Origin: Atherinomorus stipes
Lineage: Eukaryota; Chordata; Actinopteri; Atheriniformes; Atherinidae
Length of the DNA stretch: 64,000 nucleotides
Direction of reading: 5' to 3'
Assembly: GCA_023101725.1 (NCBI GenBank)
Contig: JALJCO010013382.1
Coordinates: 325,501-389,500, forward strand
Below the pieces are notes generated by a model, which saw only the letters and a program-made list of their open reading frames with translations, was not told the DNA's origin and did no database searches. Both the position numbers and the translations under genes were made by a program. Positions 53,032 to 63,459 of this stretch are shown here, one piece after another (positions within the stretch are counted from its first letter, which is position 1; each line of letters begins with the position of its first letter).

Positions 53032-55974
53032 ATGGACCCAAAACCCGGAAGCTCCTCAAATGGACTGAAAGCAGAAATAAACCTGGAAAAGCTGCAGAAG
53101 ATCGCTGCAGAGCTGATGCTGCCCGGGAGATTCGCCCTCAGACTCCTGGAGGCTGCTCTGGAGGTTCTGACAGACTTACTGGCCAGGATTTTAGGAAGCA
53201 GCCTGGTTCGAAGACATTTCCACCTGATGCTGTCCGCACTGGTCCTGTTTGGACCTGTGCTGAGTTTCTGGGTATCCAAGTACAGCATCTTCGCAAACAG
53301 CAACCACTACCTGTACAGGTGAGCGTTCCTGGAGAGTTTCAGTTGCTTCTGTGTTCCCAGCATCCCTCTAAATTCAACACAATTCAGTATCGCATCATCA
53401 GCACAGAGGAAAGAGAGAAAGGACAAGTCAGCCGCTAAAAGCGGTCACATGACATCAGCAAACTGAGTTAAAGAGATCAATCCAGCTGCATAGAGATGTG
53501 TCATACCTAAAGGAACTGAGTTCTAGATTAATAAAAACTTAAAGAAGAGAAGTTCAACTCTGATGAAGACTTCAGGGTGGTTAGTTGTTCCTACCAGGTG
53601 TAAATCACCGCTTCTGTTAGATGAAGTGTTTTGAACTATGCTCTAAGTTTGAGATGGGAAAGAAAGAAAGAAAAACTGCAGAAAATACAGGGAGTGGACA
53701 GCAGAAGATGAATGTCAAGGTTTTCTCCCAAACGAGGCCTCTTTTAGCTAGTTACGACATGTGGAAAATTGATTTAAGAATAAAAAAAGGTGAATGAAAA
53801 CTTGTGGGCCATGAGTCCTGCACCATGACAACAATGAAGCACCCTGAGAGAGATTAGTGGGATCACTCAGTCTTGCCCCAAATCCCTGCCAGGAACAAGG
53901 AGTGGTATCCAAACGTGAGACGCGCAGATCCGATACCTGGATTGGATATCAGCTCTGATATTGACTAATTAGCTGGATCGGATATCGGATAAATGAAGCC
54001 GATCCAGCGTTCTCGTCCGGTCATTTCTTTTTTAGTAAATCAATATCATACACAGTAATACAGTTACGACGATCTAGTCACTTCAATCCTAAGTTTGCAA
54101 CGTAGTTTGTCGTATGTTTACATCATCACGCAGTGTTATTTCTCTTTGCTGCGAGTGTTAATAAATGTTTATGTGTTAATCTGTTACCTTTTTTTAACAA
54201 GGCTAAATATTTATATCAAGTCTGATGCCTTCACTCACATGGCAAGGTACAGTATATGGTTCATTCATTCAACAGTAGTATCGATCAATGTCGGGTATCA
54301 GCCAATATGCTCAACCCAGGTATCGGTTTCAGATAGTTTTGGAAAAAACTGGATTGGTGCATCTCTAATCAAAACGTTCTCCAAGAGCAACTTTTTCCCC
54401 AACGACCCAGGAGCGATCTGTGTATTTTCCAGCAAGATGGAGCTCCATGTTGCGATGTAGAAATGATTAAGTGGCTGAGACATCATCACTCTGAAACTCT
54501 GGATCTGTCCCCAGATGTTATTCTAATCAAAAACTTGTGGGCATCTCAAAAAGGCTTGATGACAAACAGAAATCCACAGAGATCAGCTTCAGGAATCAGT
54601 GGATCTCCAGTCAGGACTTTACTAGGTTTTTGCCTGAATGAATGAATTGAAGTTCTAAAGAAGGAAGATCGGCCCTGATTATTGGCTTTTTTCTGTTTTT
54701 GCACAAATGTGATTTTTTTTTTTTAACAACAAAAGCCTATAAAACGAAGGAAATGCTTAACTGCTTTCCAGTTAACAAGCATGTAGAAATGTTCTTTGGA
54801 AGTAGTGACAAAACTAAGTTGGTAAAAAAAACTGAAAACTGTTGGATTTAGTGTAAATCAAAGTAGCTGCATGTTCAGTTTACAAGCACTGAACAAACTA
54901 TTTTTTTTTAGTTTTTAGATGATCAGTACCAATTTAAATAAATAAATTAAAATGTAATTATTGATTAAATGAATAAATTACTAAATGAAAAGTAAAATGA
55001 CTTTAAGGAGCGGTGGGAAGGCATTTGATAGGTTTGGAGTTATGTCATGATTAAAGCGGATGTTTATGTCTGGTTTGGTGCTCATTTCAATTTCTAAATA
55101 TTATTGTTTAGGAAAAATGAATCAGGAAAAAAGAATATATGATAACGGTACCAAACTGCAGCTAGGAGACGACACCACCGCCCGAATAAGAAATTTTAGT
55201 CCGTTTTAAGAGCATTTTTGTTTCCATTTCCTGTTTTACGGCTGGAACAGGCTGGTTTTACATCATAGAAATTCCGACATCGATTCTGTTTCCTCCAACA
55301 GGAAGTTTCTCAGATCTACTTGGGGCTGGACCTGCCTCCTCGCAGGCTCCTTCGTCCTCGTCCTCTCCTTCTCCGCCCGTCGCTGCCTGCCTCTCTCCCT
55401 CCGCCACCTCTCTCGGTTGGGGCTCACGGCGTTGCTATGGTGGGGCTGTCGCCGCCTCCTCAGCCTGCTGGAGGATGCTGCAGGAACCTGTTATGAACCC
55501 GTGGCCCCCGCGCAGGACGCCCAGAGCTCCGCCCCTGCAGCACAGCCCCTCCTACTGCTTCACGAAGACCAAACCAAAGCCTCCTGCCTCAAAGCCAACA
55601 TGCTGTGGCGAGGCTACGAAGTCTCCCAGGACATCCTCATCCTTTGCTTCTGCTGCCTGCTGCTTGTGGAGGAAATGTCTGTATTTGGACGTCACCTGAA
55701 CCAGCAGCGGCGTCTGCAGAGGTCGCCCGGTACCCCGCTGAGGATCCTCTTCTTCTTGTGTGCGGTTCTGCTCATGATATGGGTGTTTTTGCTTCTCTGT
55801 ATGCTTGCATACTTCCCTATGTGGCCGTCCCAGCAGCTGGGCGGCGCGCTGGGCTACCTGGGCTGGAGGGGACTCTATCAGGGGTGGTACCAGCTACAAG
55901 TGAGCTGGGGCTCTCCAGGTTTGCCAGGAGAGGAACTTTTCACCACCACAGACTCTGACAAACAGCCTCAGTAG
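53032..55974 (+). CDS. fitm1: Fat storage-inducing transmembrane protein 1 (FIT family), two exons, 319 aa
   Basis: FIT proteins are ER membrane proteins that partition triglyceride into lipid droplets; FITM1 is mainly in muscle in mammals. Exons are 53032-53318 and 55302-55974, joined at AG|GTGAGC and CCAACAG in phase 2. Hydrophobic segments lie near residues 62-82, 101-120, 133-150, 205-226, 247-270 and 278-295. Family text includes STWGWTCLLAGSFVLVLSF, RHLSRLGLTALLWWG, MLWRGYEVS and LLLVEEMSVFGRHL. Human FITM1 is 292 aa. The two conserved histidines of the lipid-phosphatase-like site are replaced here (Asp206 in EVSQD, Pro268 in AYFPM). Teleosts also carry a gene called fitm1l; this locus could be annotated under that name. 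Neighbours DCAF11 and PSME1 support FITM1. Confidence 0.88.
53915..54367. mobile_element. hAT-type MITE E, copy 2 (left end decayed)
   Basis: Right end ACTGGATTGGTGCATCTCT and inner CAACCCAGGTATCGG, TAGCTGGATCGGATATCGG and GAAGCCGATCCAGCG match copy 1 at 36816-37475, reversed. The left end is degraded, and no nested D element is present. Confidence 0.65.
54375..54660 (+). pseudogene. Tc1/mariner transposase fragment
   Basis: Broken reading gives pieces such as SKMELHVAM and LDLSPDVILIKNLW, resembling the catalytic DNAPxH...SPDLNPIENLW region of Tc1 transposases. Very decayed; element E copy 2 abuts its left side. Confidence 0.55.
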
Positions 55975-55987
55975 AGAATCACGATGC

Positions 55988-55993
55988 TTTATT
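55988..55993 (-). terminator. Candidate psme1 polyadenylation signal (AATAAA on minus strand)
   Basis: TTTATT on the plus strand, 137 nt past the psme1 stop and only 14 nt past the fitm1 stop. If used, the two 3' ends overlap. Confidence 0.5.
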
Positions 55994-56129
55994 TAGTAAT
56001 GTGAACCAAAATGCATGCACAGTAGGAAAATGTTACCATTTTTTTTTGTCAGAGCAGGTGTATCATTACATGATCAGAGTGTCATACTACACTAGCTGTA
56101 GCTTCTTAAAGAAAAGCCCGTCTCCAGTC

Positions 56130-59100
56130 TCAGTAGATGAGAGCTTTCCCGTCTCCTCTGGGCTTCTTAATCTTGTCGTAGTTCTTGTTAATGATGTCGA
56201 ACAGCACAGCCTGGAGAGAGAAATCCGCACGGTGAGCAGCAGTGCGGTGTGACAAACAGACACATACAGGGAATCCTGTCCAACAGCCTGTTTGTTAACA
56301 GCATCCAACACAGAGAGGACGATGGCTACAGGAGGAGACAAACTGATAAATGGACAGGAGACGGAGCGCTGATCAATCTTACTCAAGCACAGCAATTAGC
56401 TTAATTACGTCCTATTAAGGAGGAATGGATTTCTTTTAACCAACAAACTGCTGCTTGGACAAAGCTGGAATATTTACATTCAATTTAAAATGCAGCAGAT
56501 GGTGTACAGAGTCTGATGCATGTAATCTGCAGCATCTATATGACATGCAGCAGGTGGGAAATGTCTTACATATGTGTTGCGGATGTCCAGGACCACAAGG
56601 CGGAGCTCGAAGTACTGATACAGGTCCAGCTCATGAACCAGCTGTCTGTAGTCTCCCTGCAGCAGAGAACAAGCACCATAAGCTAAATATACTGGACACA
56701 ACCAGTATGCATCTGATTATATGCAGCTGGAGCACAGCTTTTATTATTTTACCACAAATGCATCAAGAAAAATTCAGAATAAGACCTGTTACATGACATA
56801 CTGACCACATGAGGCTGTTTGGAGGCCTTGGCCACAGCATCACCTCTCTCGCTGTAATACCTAATAATAATAAAATAAAAGAATATTAATGATACTGGCA
56901 TCAACAATGTGTGTAAACATATTAAAGATCAACAGCAGAGTCAGAATATGAGATTAAAAACATTTAAATGTTGAATTCAACTTTTTATGTGCTGAAATTT
57001 AACAGGTATGAGCTTCTACGTGCTACACTGATTGTACTGATGTGCAGGTCTGCTAATACAGGTCACACTTTCATGTATTCATCCATAGTTTTTTTTTATA
57101 AAGTTTGGCCACAGATGAAGATTTTCTGCGCTGCAGGTTTCTTGTTTTAATCAAATGCAAAGTATTCTCAGAACGTCCGAAGTGCTTCTAGAGCAGAACT
57201 TGGATTCTGGGTGTTCCTTTACACCTGCTAAGCTGAATTACAACTACCTTTATTCAGTCACATTAGTTTTGCAGGGTCTTGCATGTGGCTTTGTCAAACA
57301 AACCAATTTGATCAACTTCTTAACATCTAGTGTTAGAAATTTGTATTAAACCACCTCTGGCCTTTTTTAATTTTTAAAAAATGTATTTATATCTACATAG
57401 ATATTCTCTTTTATTTGCTTAGACGAGTTTTCATTCACATATTTATTTCTGTGTTGTTCAATCTCTATGTTGTTTTAATCTTACCCAATTCATGATTACT
57501 TTATTTTTCTTAGTGTTTTTCTGTTTATCTTTTTCTGATTGTGTCTCGGCATTCTTTTTTAAAACTAGAAAAGCACTTGGAGAGCGCAGACCTCCGCCAA
57601 GCAGCTCGACTCCCTTATTTTTGTGTGTTCTGGATCATAGTAGAAGCCAGAAGTCTGTCCAACAGTCTCTCTTCTCGTGCTCACTGCTGCTCATAAGTTG
57701 CATTTCTGCATCCTGACATCATGTGCAGCTACAAACTTCTGCCACAAGGCGGCACTCACGCCTCATCAACAGCCTTTCCAACATGGCCGATCTCACAATG
57801 ATAAAGAATCCTTCAAAGCATTCCTGGATCCAGAAGGTGATCCGGATCACCACCAAAATTTAATGGCTTCATCTTTGGGCTGAAACACACAGCTGGTGAA
57901 CATTTCAGGTCAATCTGTAATACCTTTTCGTAAAGTTGCTGACAGACAGACGGATGGACAAACCAACGCTACCGAAAACATTACCTCCTTGGGTAGGTAA
58001 AAACTAAGTCAACTAGGGTATGGAGGGGTGGGCAACTTCATCCTGGGGGGCAGATCCTGGAGGGTTTGGGTCTGCGCATTAAGGGAGTGTTGGATCGCAT
58101 AAGAGGGGGGGAGAGAAAGGGAGAGGGGGTTTGTTTAGAGTTGGTTAAGTGATGAAAAGAGTTTGTGGAAAAAGGGCAAAAATAGATTTTTTGCCTCAGA
58201 AAATACATTTGTTTGACAATTATTCAGGTGTTAATGACTGGTTAACGGGGTGTTAATTTTAGGTAATGACAGATAAATGAGTAGGAATAGAACGCCCGGC
58301 TCCGTTTAGTTGTTACAACGTATCTGAAGGAATAAGCGGAAAGAATGCTGTAACTAGATAGCTGGGGAGTCTGCAGTTGCTAGGCAACAGGACTGGAGCA
58401 CTATGGGAAATTCTCGTCGGCTTGGCTGTCCCACTCAAGCAGCCTCCCGTCTCCGAAGGCTGCTTCGGAGTGTGCGGACTACGTAGGCTACAGTGTGCTT
58501 AGAAGTGCGTAGACCCCAAAATAAGACACAGCTTAGGAGTTTCCTGCTGTGACACACCCGTCTCCAATCAATGGGTAATTATGCAGCGCGAGTTCATATT
58601 TGAGGAAGATGAAGGATGTTGATCTTCAAATCTTAGATGCAAGTTCATCCACTAGACAACCTAGCTAAAAAAATTATAATATATTTAAGATTTCAATCTG
58701 AGAAATTCTTGTCAGTTTCCTGACGTCTTAAACTATCTGGTGCCTCAGATGAGTTTCTGCAAAACCAAGCAGAAGAAATCACAGAAGATCTTGGACTCTA
58801 CAACTTCCTGGAGTCGATAAACAGTTATGATGAAGACCCTTCATGACAAATTCTGCATTGTTTCTGCTCATATCAGTGTGCATTTGGTCAAAAACAAACG
58901 CTTATCTAAATATAAACTGAAACGGTCTCATCAGCATCTTTTCTTGCCACATTATCTCCACTGCTGAAGGTTCTTACTTTGATAACTGAGTCTGGAAAGC
59001 CTCGATCTTGGTGCGAGTGTTTGTCAGCAGCTCAAACACTTTCTCCTGCCAGACAAATGAGCAAAATTCAGCGTGAAATATTTTAATCTCAAAGTGAAAG

Positions 59101-62100
59101 TTAATACAAGACAAAAATATTAAAACAACTCTGTACAGTTACCAACCTGTACAGCCACTCCGAAGTTGTTGCCATCTTCAATTTTAGGGATCTGGAGTTG
59201 TACCCACATCGACACCTGCTCGGAAAATATCTATTTATTAACAGAGCAGCAGCAGACCTGCAAAAAAAACCCTAAGCAGCACTGTTAAAAAGGGCATGCT
59301 ATGTTGAGAAGGAAAAAGAGAAATTAATCAAGTTGTTGGTTCCCAGATCTAAACTTAAAACTAGGGGTGACCGTGCTTTTTCAGTGGCAGCCCCGACATT
59401 GTCATAATGTTGTCATAATGTGTCATAATTTAAATCACTTTTCAAAACCTATCTATTTTCAATGGTTTATGGTTGAGTACAGGCTCCCCTTTTCTCCCCT
59501 TCTCCCAAGTATTATATGTCTCTATTTTTACCTGATGTTCAAATATTAATTGTGTCTTTTTCTCGATTTTTATCTTTTATATTATTGTATTTTTATTGTG
59601 TCTCCATGTACAGCACTTTGGTGGGCCTTAGCGCTGTTTAAATGTGCTGTACAAATAAACATGACATTGACAAGTTTGTAGAAATCAAAAATAAAAATAT
59701 AGAACAAAAAAAAAGGGGGAAAAATCTTCAAAATCTTTCCTGTAGATCCGACCTCCTCAGTTAAATCATGCTGCATTCACTGTACCTGGGAAGTTCAAGT
59801 TGCTATTAACAGTTCATTTTGGTTAGAAGTTACATAGTTCACATGAATTAGAAAAGAAATAAAAATGCTTCACCAGAATGTATGATATCAGGGAATACTA
59901 ATATGAACAATGTGTTTTAAGAGTTATAAAGTGAAGCTGTTGTAAATATTTTTGTATGTTGTCCAGGAAATTGGACTGGAAATCATGCCAACTGGTTAAA
60001 AGGAGAGGGGAAAAAGAGGGGGGAAAGTGGGAATAATATATCCTTTACATCAATTTAAACTGGAAGTGACCTCAGGTCTGTATTAAACAGATACTATCCT
60101 GCACATTTTGGTTGCGTCCCTTCTCCAACACACCTGAATCAAATGAAAGGCTCGTTAGCAGGCCTCTGCAGAGCTGAATGACGTGCAGGAGGTAATTAGC
60201 CATTTGATTCAGGTGTGTTGGGGAGGGTATTTTCTAAAGAGTGCAGGATAGTAGCTCTTGAGGACTGGACTTGGGCACCCCTGGATTAAATCTAAGAGAA
60301 AGTGATTATCTTTTTTCATTTGTGTACCATAAAGACAAGTTACAAGGACCCACTGACCGTGTTAAGCTTCTCCTTCAAAGTCTGGATCTCAGGTTTGACC
60401 TCCCGAAGGAGACTCTCCACTCGCTCATTGCTGCAGATGGGACCACAAGGAGGCCCTGGAGGACAGGACCACATCAACATTTCATTCCAACATTACAGAT
60501 TTATTCCTTGATGGATTTTCATCTGAGTCATGTATCTCTTTTTACAATAAAATACAAACAATTGTGCAAAAATCAACATTAATGTCACTTGTGTTTCCAT
60601 TTACCTGATTCCTCCTCCTCTTTATCACTGTCCTTGTCTTTCTTACCCTCCTTGGCTTCTTTCTGCAACAGAAACATCAGATAAAACTCATTTTATTTAG
60701 TTGCTTGTTGACTTTCTAAGAGCTCGTCCATGAGTTATTTCTTTCTCTGACTAATCAAACATGGAAGTGTTCCTCTCAGCTAAACCTCTGCATGCAATAT
60801 GCAGCATGTTAAAACACACAAAGCACTCCTGAACTGAATTGAGTTTTCTGTGGTCTGTGTGGGCGTTCAGGTTTCTAACGTTTCAAACACATAGAAAATT
60901 GACAGCAGATTGAGAAGCATCACTTCAAATTTTTTAAATATCACCCCACATACAAGGCCCACTCACCAACAGTTAGTAAAACAGCCCTTAGAAATTGCAT
61001 TGCATTGGTTACCGTGGTAACCAAGAACTCAGTTTCACCGCTGTGCCTTCGTATAATAAAAGACTAAAGATAAACCATGAGCTGAGGGCTCCGGTAGAGA
61101 GGCTCTATTCAGCAGTGCTGGAGAAATTCAAGGGTTAGAGAAATAAAGAAAAGAAATAATGTTCCGCGTTACGAAAGCTGTTATGTTCACATTATGTAAC
61201 CTAAATGCATCCAACCACTTAAAACCTTTTTTTTACACTTACCACAGAACATTCAGTTTGAGTTATAGTGGCTTACAAAAGTATTCAAACCCCCTATTTT
61301 TGCAACCTCTAATTTGAAATTGATTTATGTGGAGATTTTGTGCATAAATAAATAAATAAAAATTAGTGCAGTAAAATTTAAAAAAATATATTTTTAAAAA
61401 AGCGGTGCATGCATAATGTAAAAACCCTCTTTGTTGGGAAAAATTGCCCTCAGGAATCACATAATTATAAAACTTGCATGTCACATCATCACAGCATACA
61501 CAACTGTTATGAAATGCCTCAGATGTCTAAAATACCACTGATCAAGAGGAACGACCAAGCAAGAGACACCAAGAAGAGCAAGGAGCACTCCAAACAAGTC
61601 AGGGATATGCATTCCTGGGATATGCATGGGAAGAGACAGCTGTATATGTCCTAGGACCACGATAAGCTATTAACCTCACCGAATTGGGCTTTATGGAATA
61701 ATAGGTAGAAGAAAAGAATTTTTGCTTACAGAAAACTTCATCAGAAGGCATGTATTAAACTTTCTACAGGATTAGGAAAGAAGGTCCTCTGGTGAGATGA
61801 ACTTTAATAATGTAAAAGAAAATTATGTAAGCTGCAACCCAAAACATCTTATCACTGCAAGAAGCATGGTGGTGGCAGCATCATGGTGTGGGGATGAGTT
61901 TCATCAACAGGAAGCAAGAAACTGGTCAGAACTAATGTAATGATGAAGGATGCTACACGAGAGGAAATCATAGTGGAAAATCTGCTTCAGTCTTCAGAGA
62001 TTTGGGATGGGCAGCATGCTAGTAAAGCAACGACCGAGTGGAGTCAATGTTTAAATGTGCTGGAATGACTGCATCAAGGGTCATACACAAATATGACATG

Positions 62101-63199
62101 AAACCCACAAAACCTAAGAGACTTGTAACTGTAACTACTGCACCAGGTGGCTCTACATAGTCATGATTTTGCAAGCACCATTATTATTATTTTCAATTTT
62201 AACAATACCCCCTCACACCTTTTACTGGTTGATTTTTCTCTCCCCTGTAGGTTTGTCTTTCTTTTATTTTCTAATGTAAACTCTGTCTCTACAACTCCAT
62301 TATGGAAGTTGGAATTAAAAAAACAAACAAAAAAACAAAACTGCATCCTTCTTATTAACACGCCAAGTAATGATAAACTTATTTGTGAATACTGATCTTT
62401 TCAGTTATCCATTTATTTTTTGGGAGTACCATCACTGTCAGGAGAAATTTGACTTGAGCACATTCATATTTTTGTTATATCAGAAAACTGAGCCCCAGTT
62501 TTCTTGGACCTACTTCCTCCTTCTTCTTGCGTTTTGCCTCCTCTTTCGCTGGATCTGGGATCGGGATGTCCAGTGGAGCCTTCAAGGATGCCAGGTCATC
62601 GCAACTGAAAGATGTCTGAACACAAACTCACAGATTTACAGCTGTAACTTAGGCTGAAAGGAAATAATATTAAAGTAAGTCAGAGGTTTATTTGCCTAAA
62701 AGCCCCAAATACCTTCAGCAGCATCTGCAGCTGTTCAATCTTCTGAGGGAAAAATTTGGAAACCAGTTCTTCCGCCTGTCATAAAACAAAACCAGTTATG
62801 TTCATGCTTGAAAATATAAAATCATGCTGCAGCTGGAAACTGTAAGAGAATATCAGAATAAGTACCTCCTTTGAGAGCTTTTGGCAGAAGTCGTCCACCT
62901 AAAATGAAAAGATTACACATTAATGCAAAGCTTCCTGTTTCATTGAGAAAGCGCAGACAGCTTATTAGGTGTCAGTGAACGCAGCAGGCCGTGCAACAAC
63001 CCGAGACCTCACCTCATTTCACCTTTTCCTCCTAGTGCCTGTCTGCTTATTAAAGCAAACACTAGCTCACCTGTTAGCATCACCAACCCGTAAATTGCAG
63101 GGAAAGTGGGTTTAACATATTGCGACTTAACAATTCATGCTAGCGGACGGTTTCGCTTACCTGTTTCTTCGATTCGAGGCGAATATCCAGAGAAGCCAT
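56130..63199 (-). CDS. psme1: Proteasome activator complex subunit 1 (PA28 alpha), 11 exons, 250 aa
   Basis: PA28 alpha forms a heptameric ring with PA28 beta on the 20S proteasome, opens its gate and favours antigenic peptides. Exons on the minus strand: 63199-63161, 62898-62866, 62775-62713, 62615-62514, 60662-60605, 60455-60358, 59215-59147, 59045-58978, 56860-56806, 56656-56570, 56210-56130. Phases agree; 753 nt. The KEKE segment (KEEAKRKKKEEKEAKEGKKD) at about 68-95 is typical of the alpha subunit. GPPCGPICSNERV follows. The activation loop IEDGNNFGVAVQEKVFE is near 143. YYSERGDAVAKASKQPHVGD comes next, and the C-terminus KKPRGDGKALIY docks in 20S pockets. Human PSME1 is 249 aa. PSME2 is excluded by the KEKE segment and C-terminus. 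Introns carry repeats. Upstream ISRE and GAS sites fit interferon control. Confidence 0.96.
57563..58003 (-). repeat. Dispersed repeat family G, copy 2
   Basis: Reverse orientation of 40098-40559: starts GAGAGCGCAGACCTCCGCCA, has CAGAAGGTGATCCGGATCAC, GTAAAGTTGCTGACAGACAG and CGCTACCGAAAACATTACCT, ending CTCCTTGGGTAGG. Lies in the large psme1 intron 56861-58977. Confidence 0.65.
58004..58977 (-). other. psme1 intron remainder
   Basis: Intronic, with G-rich and purine-rich patches near 58020-58135. No exon or bounded repeat identified. Confidence 0.45.
59365..59672 (+). mobile_element. 3' end of a non-LTR retrotransposon
   Basis: Text such as TGTACAGCACTTTGGTGGGC, GCTGTTTAAATGTGCTGTAC and AAATAAACATGACATTGACA is typical of fish LINE 3' tails that end in short repeats. 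Heavily 5'-truncated. In the psme1 intron 59216-60357. Confidence 0.55.
60090..60286. repeat. Foldback MITE with CCAAGTCCAGTCC-type end
   Basis: Palindromic arms ACTATCCTGCAC / GTGCAGGATAGT and CCAACACACCTGAATCAAAT / ATTTGATTCAGGTGTGTTGG. The right end is GACTGGACTTGGGCACCCCT, a common fish MITE terminus; the matching left terminus is lost. Confidence 0.65.
61266..62400 (+). pseudogene. Degenerate Tc1/mariner transposon in psme1 intron
   Basis: Starts AGTGGCTTACAAAAGTATTC, a typical terminus of fish Tc1 elements. It includes AAGCATGGTGGTGGCAGCAT followed by CATGGTGTGGGGATGA, the KHGGGSIMVWG transposase block. The reading frame is destroyed by stops and shifts. Right end approximate. It fills much of the intron 60663-62513. 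Confidence 0.7.
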
Positions 63200-63348
63200 G
63201 TTGATTCAGAAACTTATTTTATTAAAGTTATAAAAGACTCTTAGCTTCGACAAAACAATGACGGGAAAGAAAAATAAGGTTTGGCAACTTTGTAATTCGA
63301 CGCTATGCAGGACACGGAAAAATGTCACAGTTACTCAGCAGAAAAAGC

Positions 63349-63360
63349 GAAAATGAAAGT
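63349..63360 (-). promoter_or_regulatory. ISRE upstream of psme1
   Basis: The plus strand reads GAAAATGAAAGT, a full match to the ISRE consensus GAAANNGAAASY, about 150 bp upstream of the psme1 ATG. It would bind IRF/ISGF3. Confidence 0.75.
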
Positions 63361-63404
63361 CTGCTTTATTTTCTGAGATCCGTGCTTTCCCCATTAGCCG
63401 CTTT

Positions 63405-63422
63405 GCATTATGGGACTTGTAT
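63405..63422 (-). promoter_or_regulatory. ZNF143/THAP11-type motif upstream of psme1
   Basis: The minus strand reads ATACAAGTCCCATAATGC, close to the consensus ACTACAANTCCCANNATGC. Such sites sit at many vertebrate promoters. About 205 bp upstream of the ATG, between the ISRE and GAS matches. Confidence 0.6.
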
Positions 63423-63443
63423 TTCCCCCGAGCGGCGTTTCAT

Positions 63444-63452
63444 TTCCCGGAA
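63444..63452. promoter_or_regulatory. GAS (STAT) site upstream of psme1
   Basis: TTCCCGGAA, a perfect palindromic TTCNNNGAA of the high-affinity STAT1 type, about 245 bp upstream of the psme1 ATG. Near-symmetric, so no strand is given. Confidence 0.7.
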
Positions 63453-63459
63453 CATTTGT

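Larger units (their letters stand above)
53319..55301 (+). other. fitm1 intron with repeat insertions
   Basis: Contains a second copy of hAT element E (53915-54367) and a transposase remnant (54375-54660). The remainder is AT-rich without recognised content. Confidence 0.55.
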
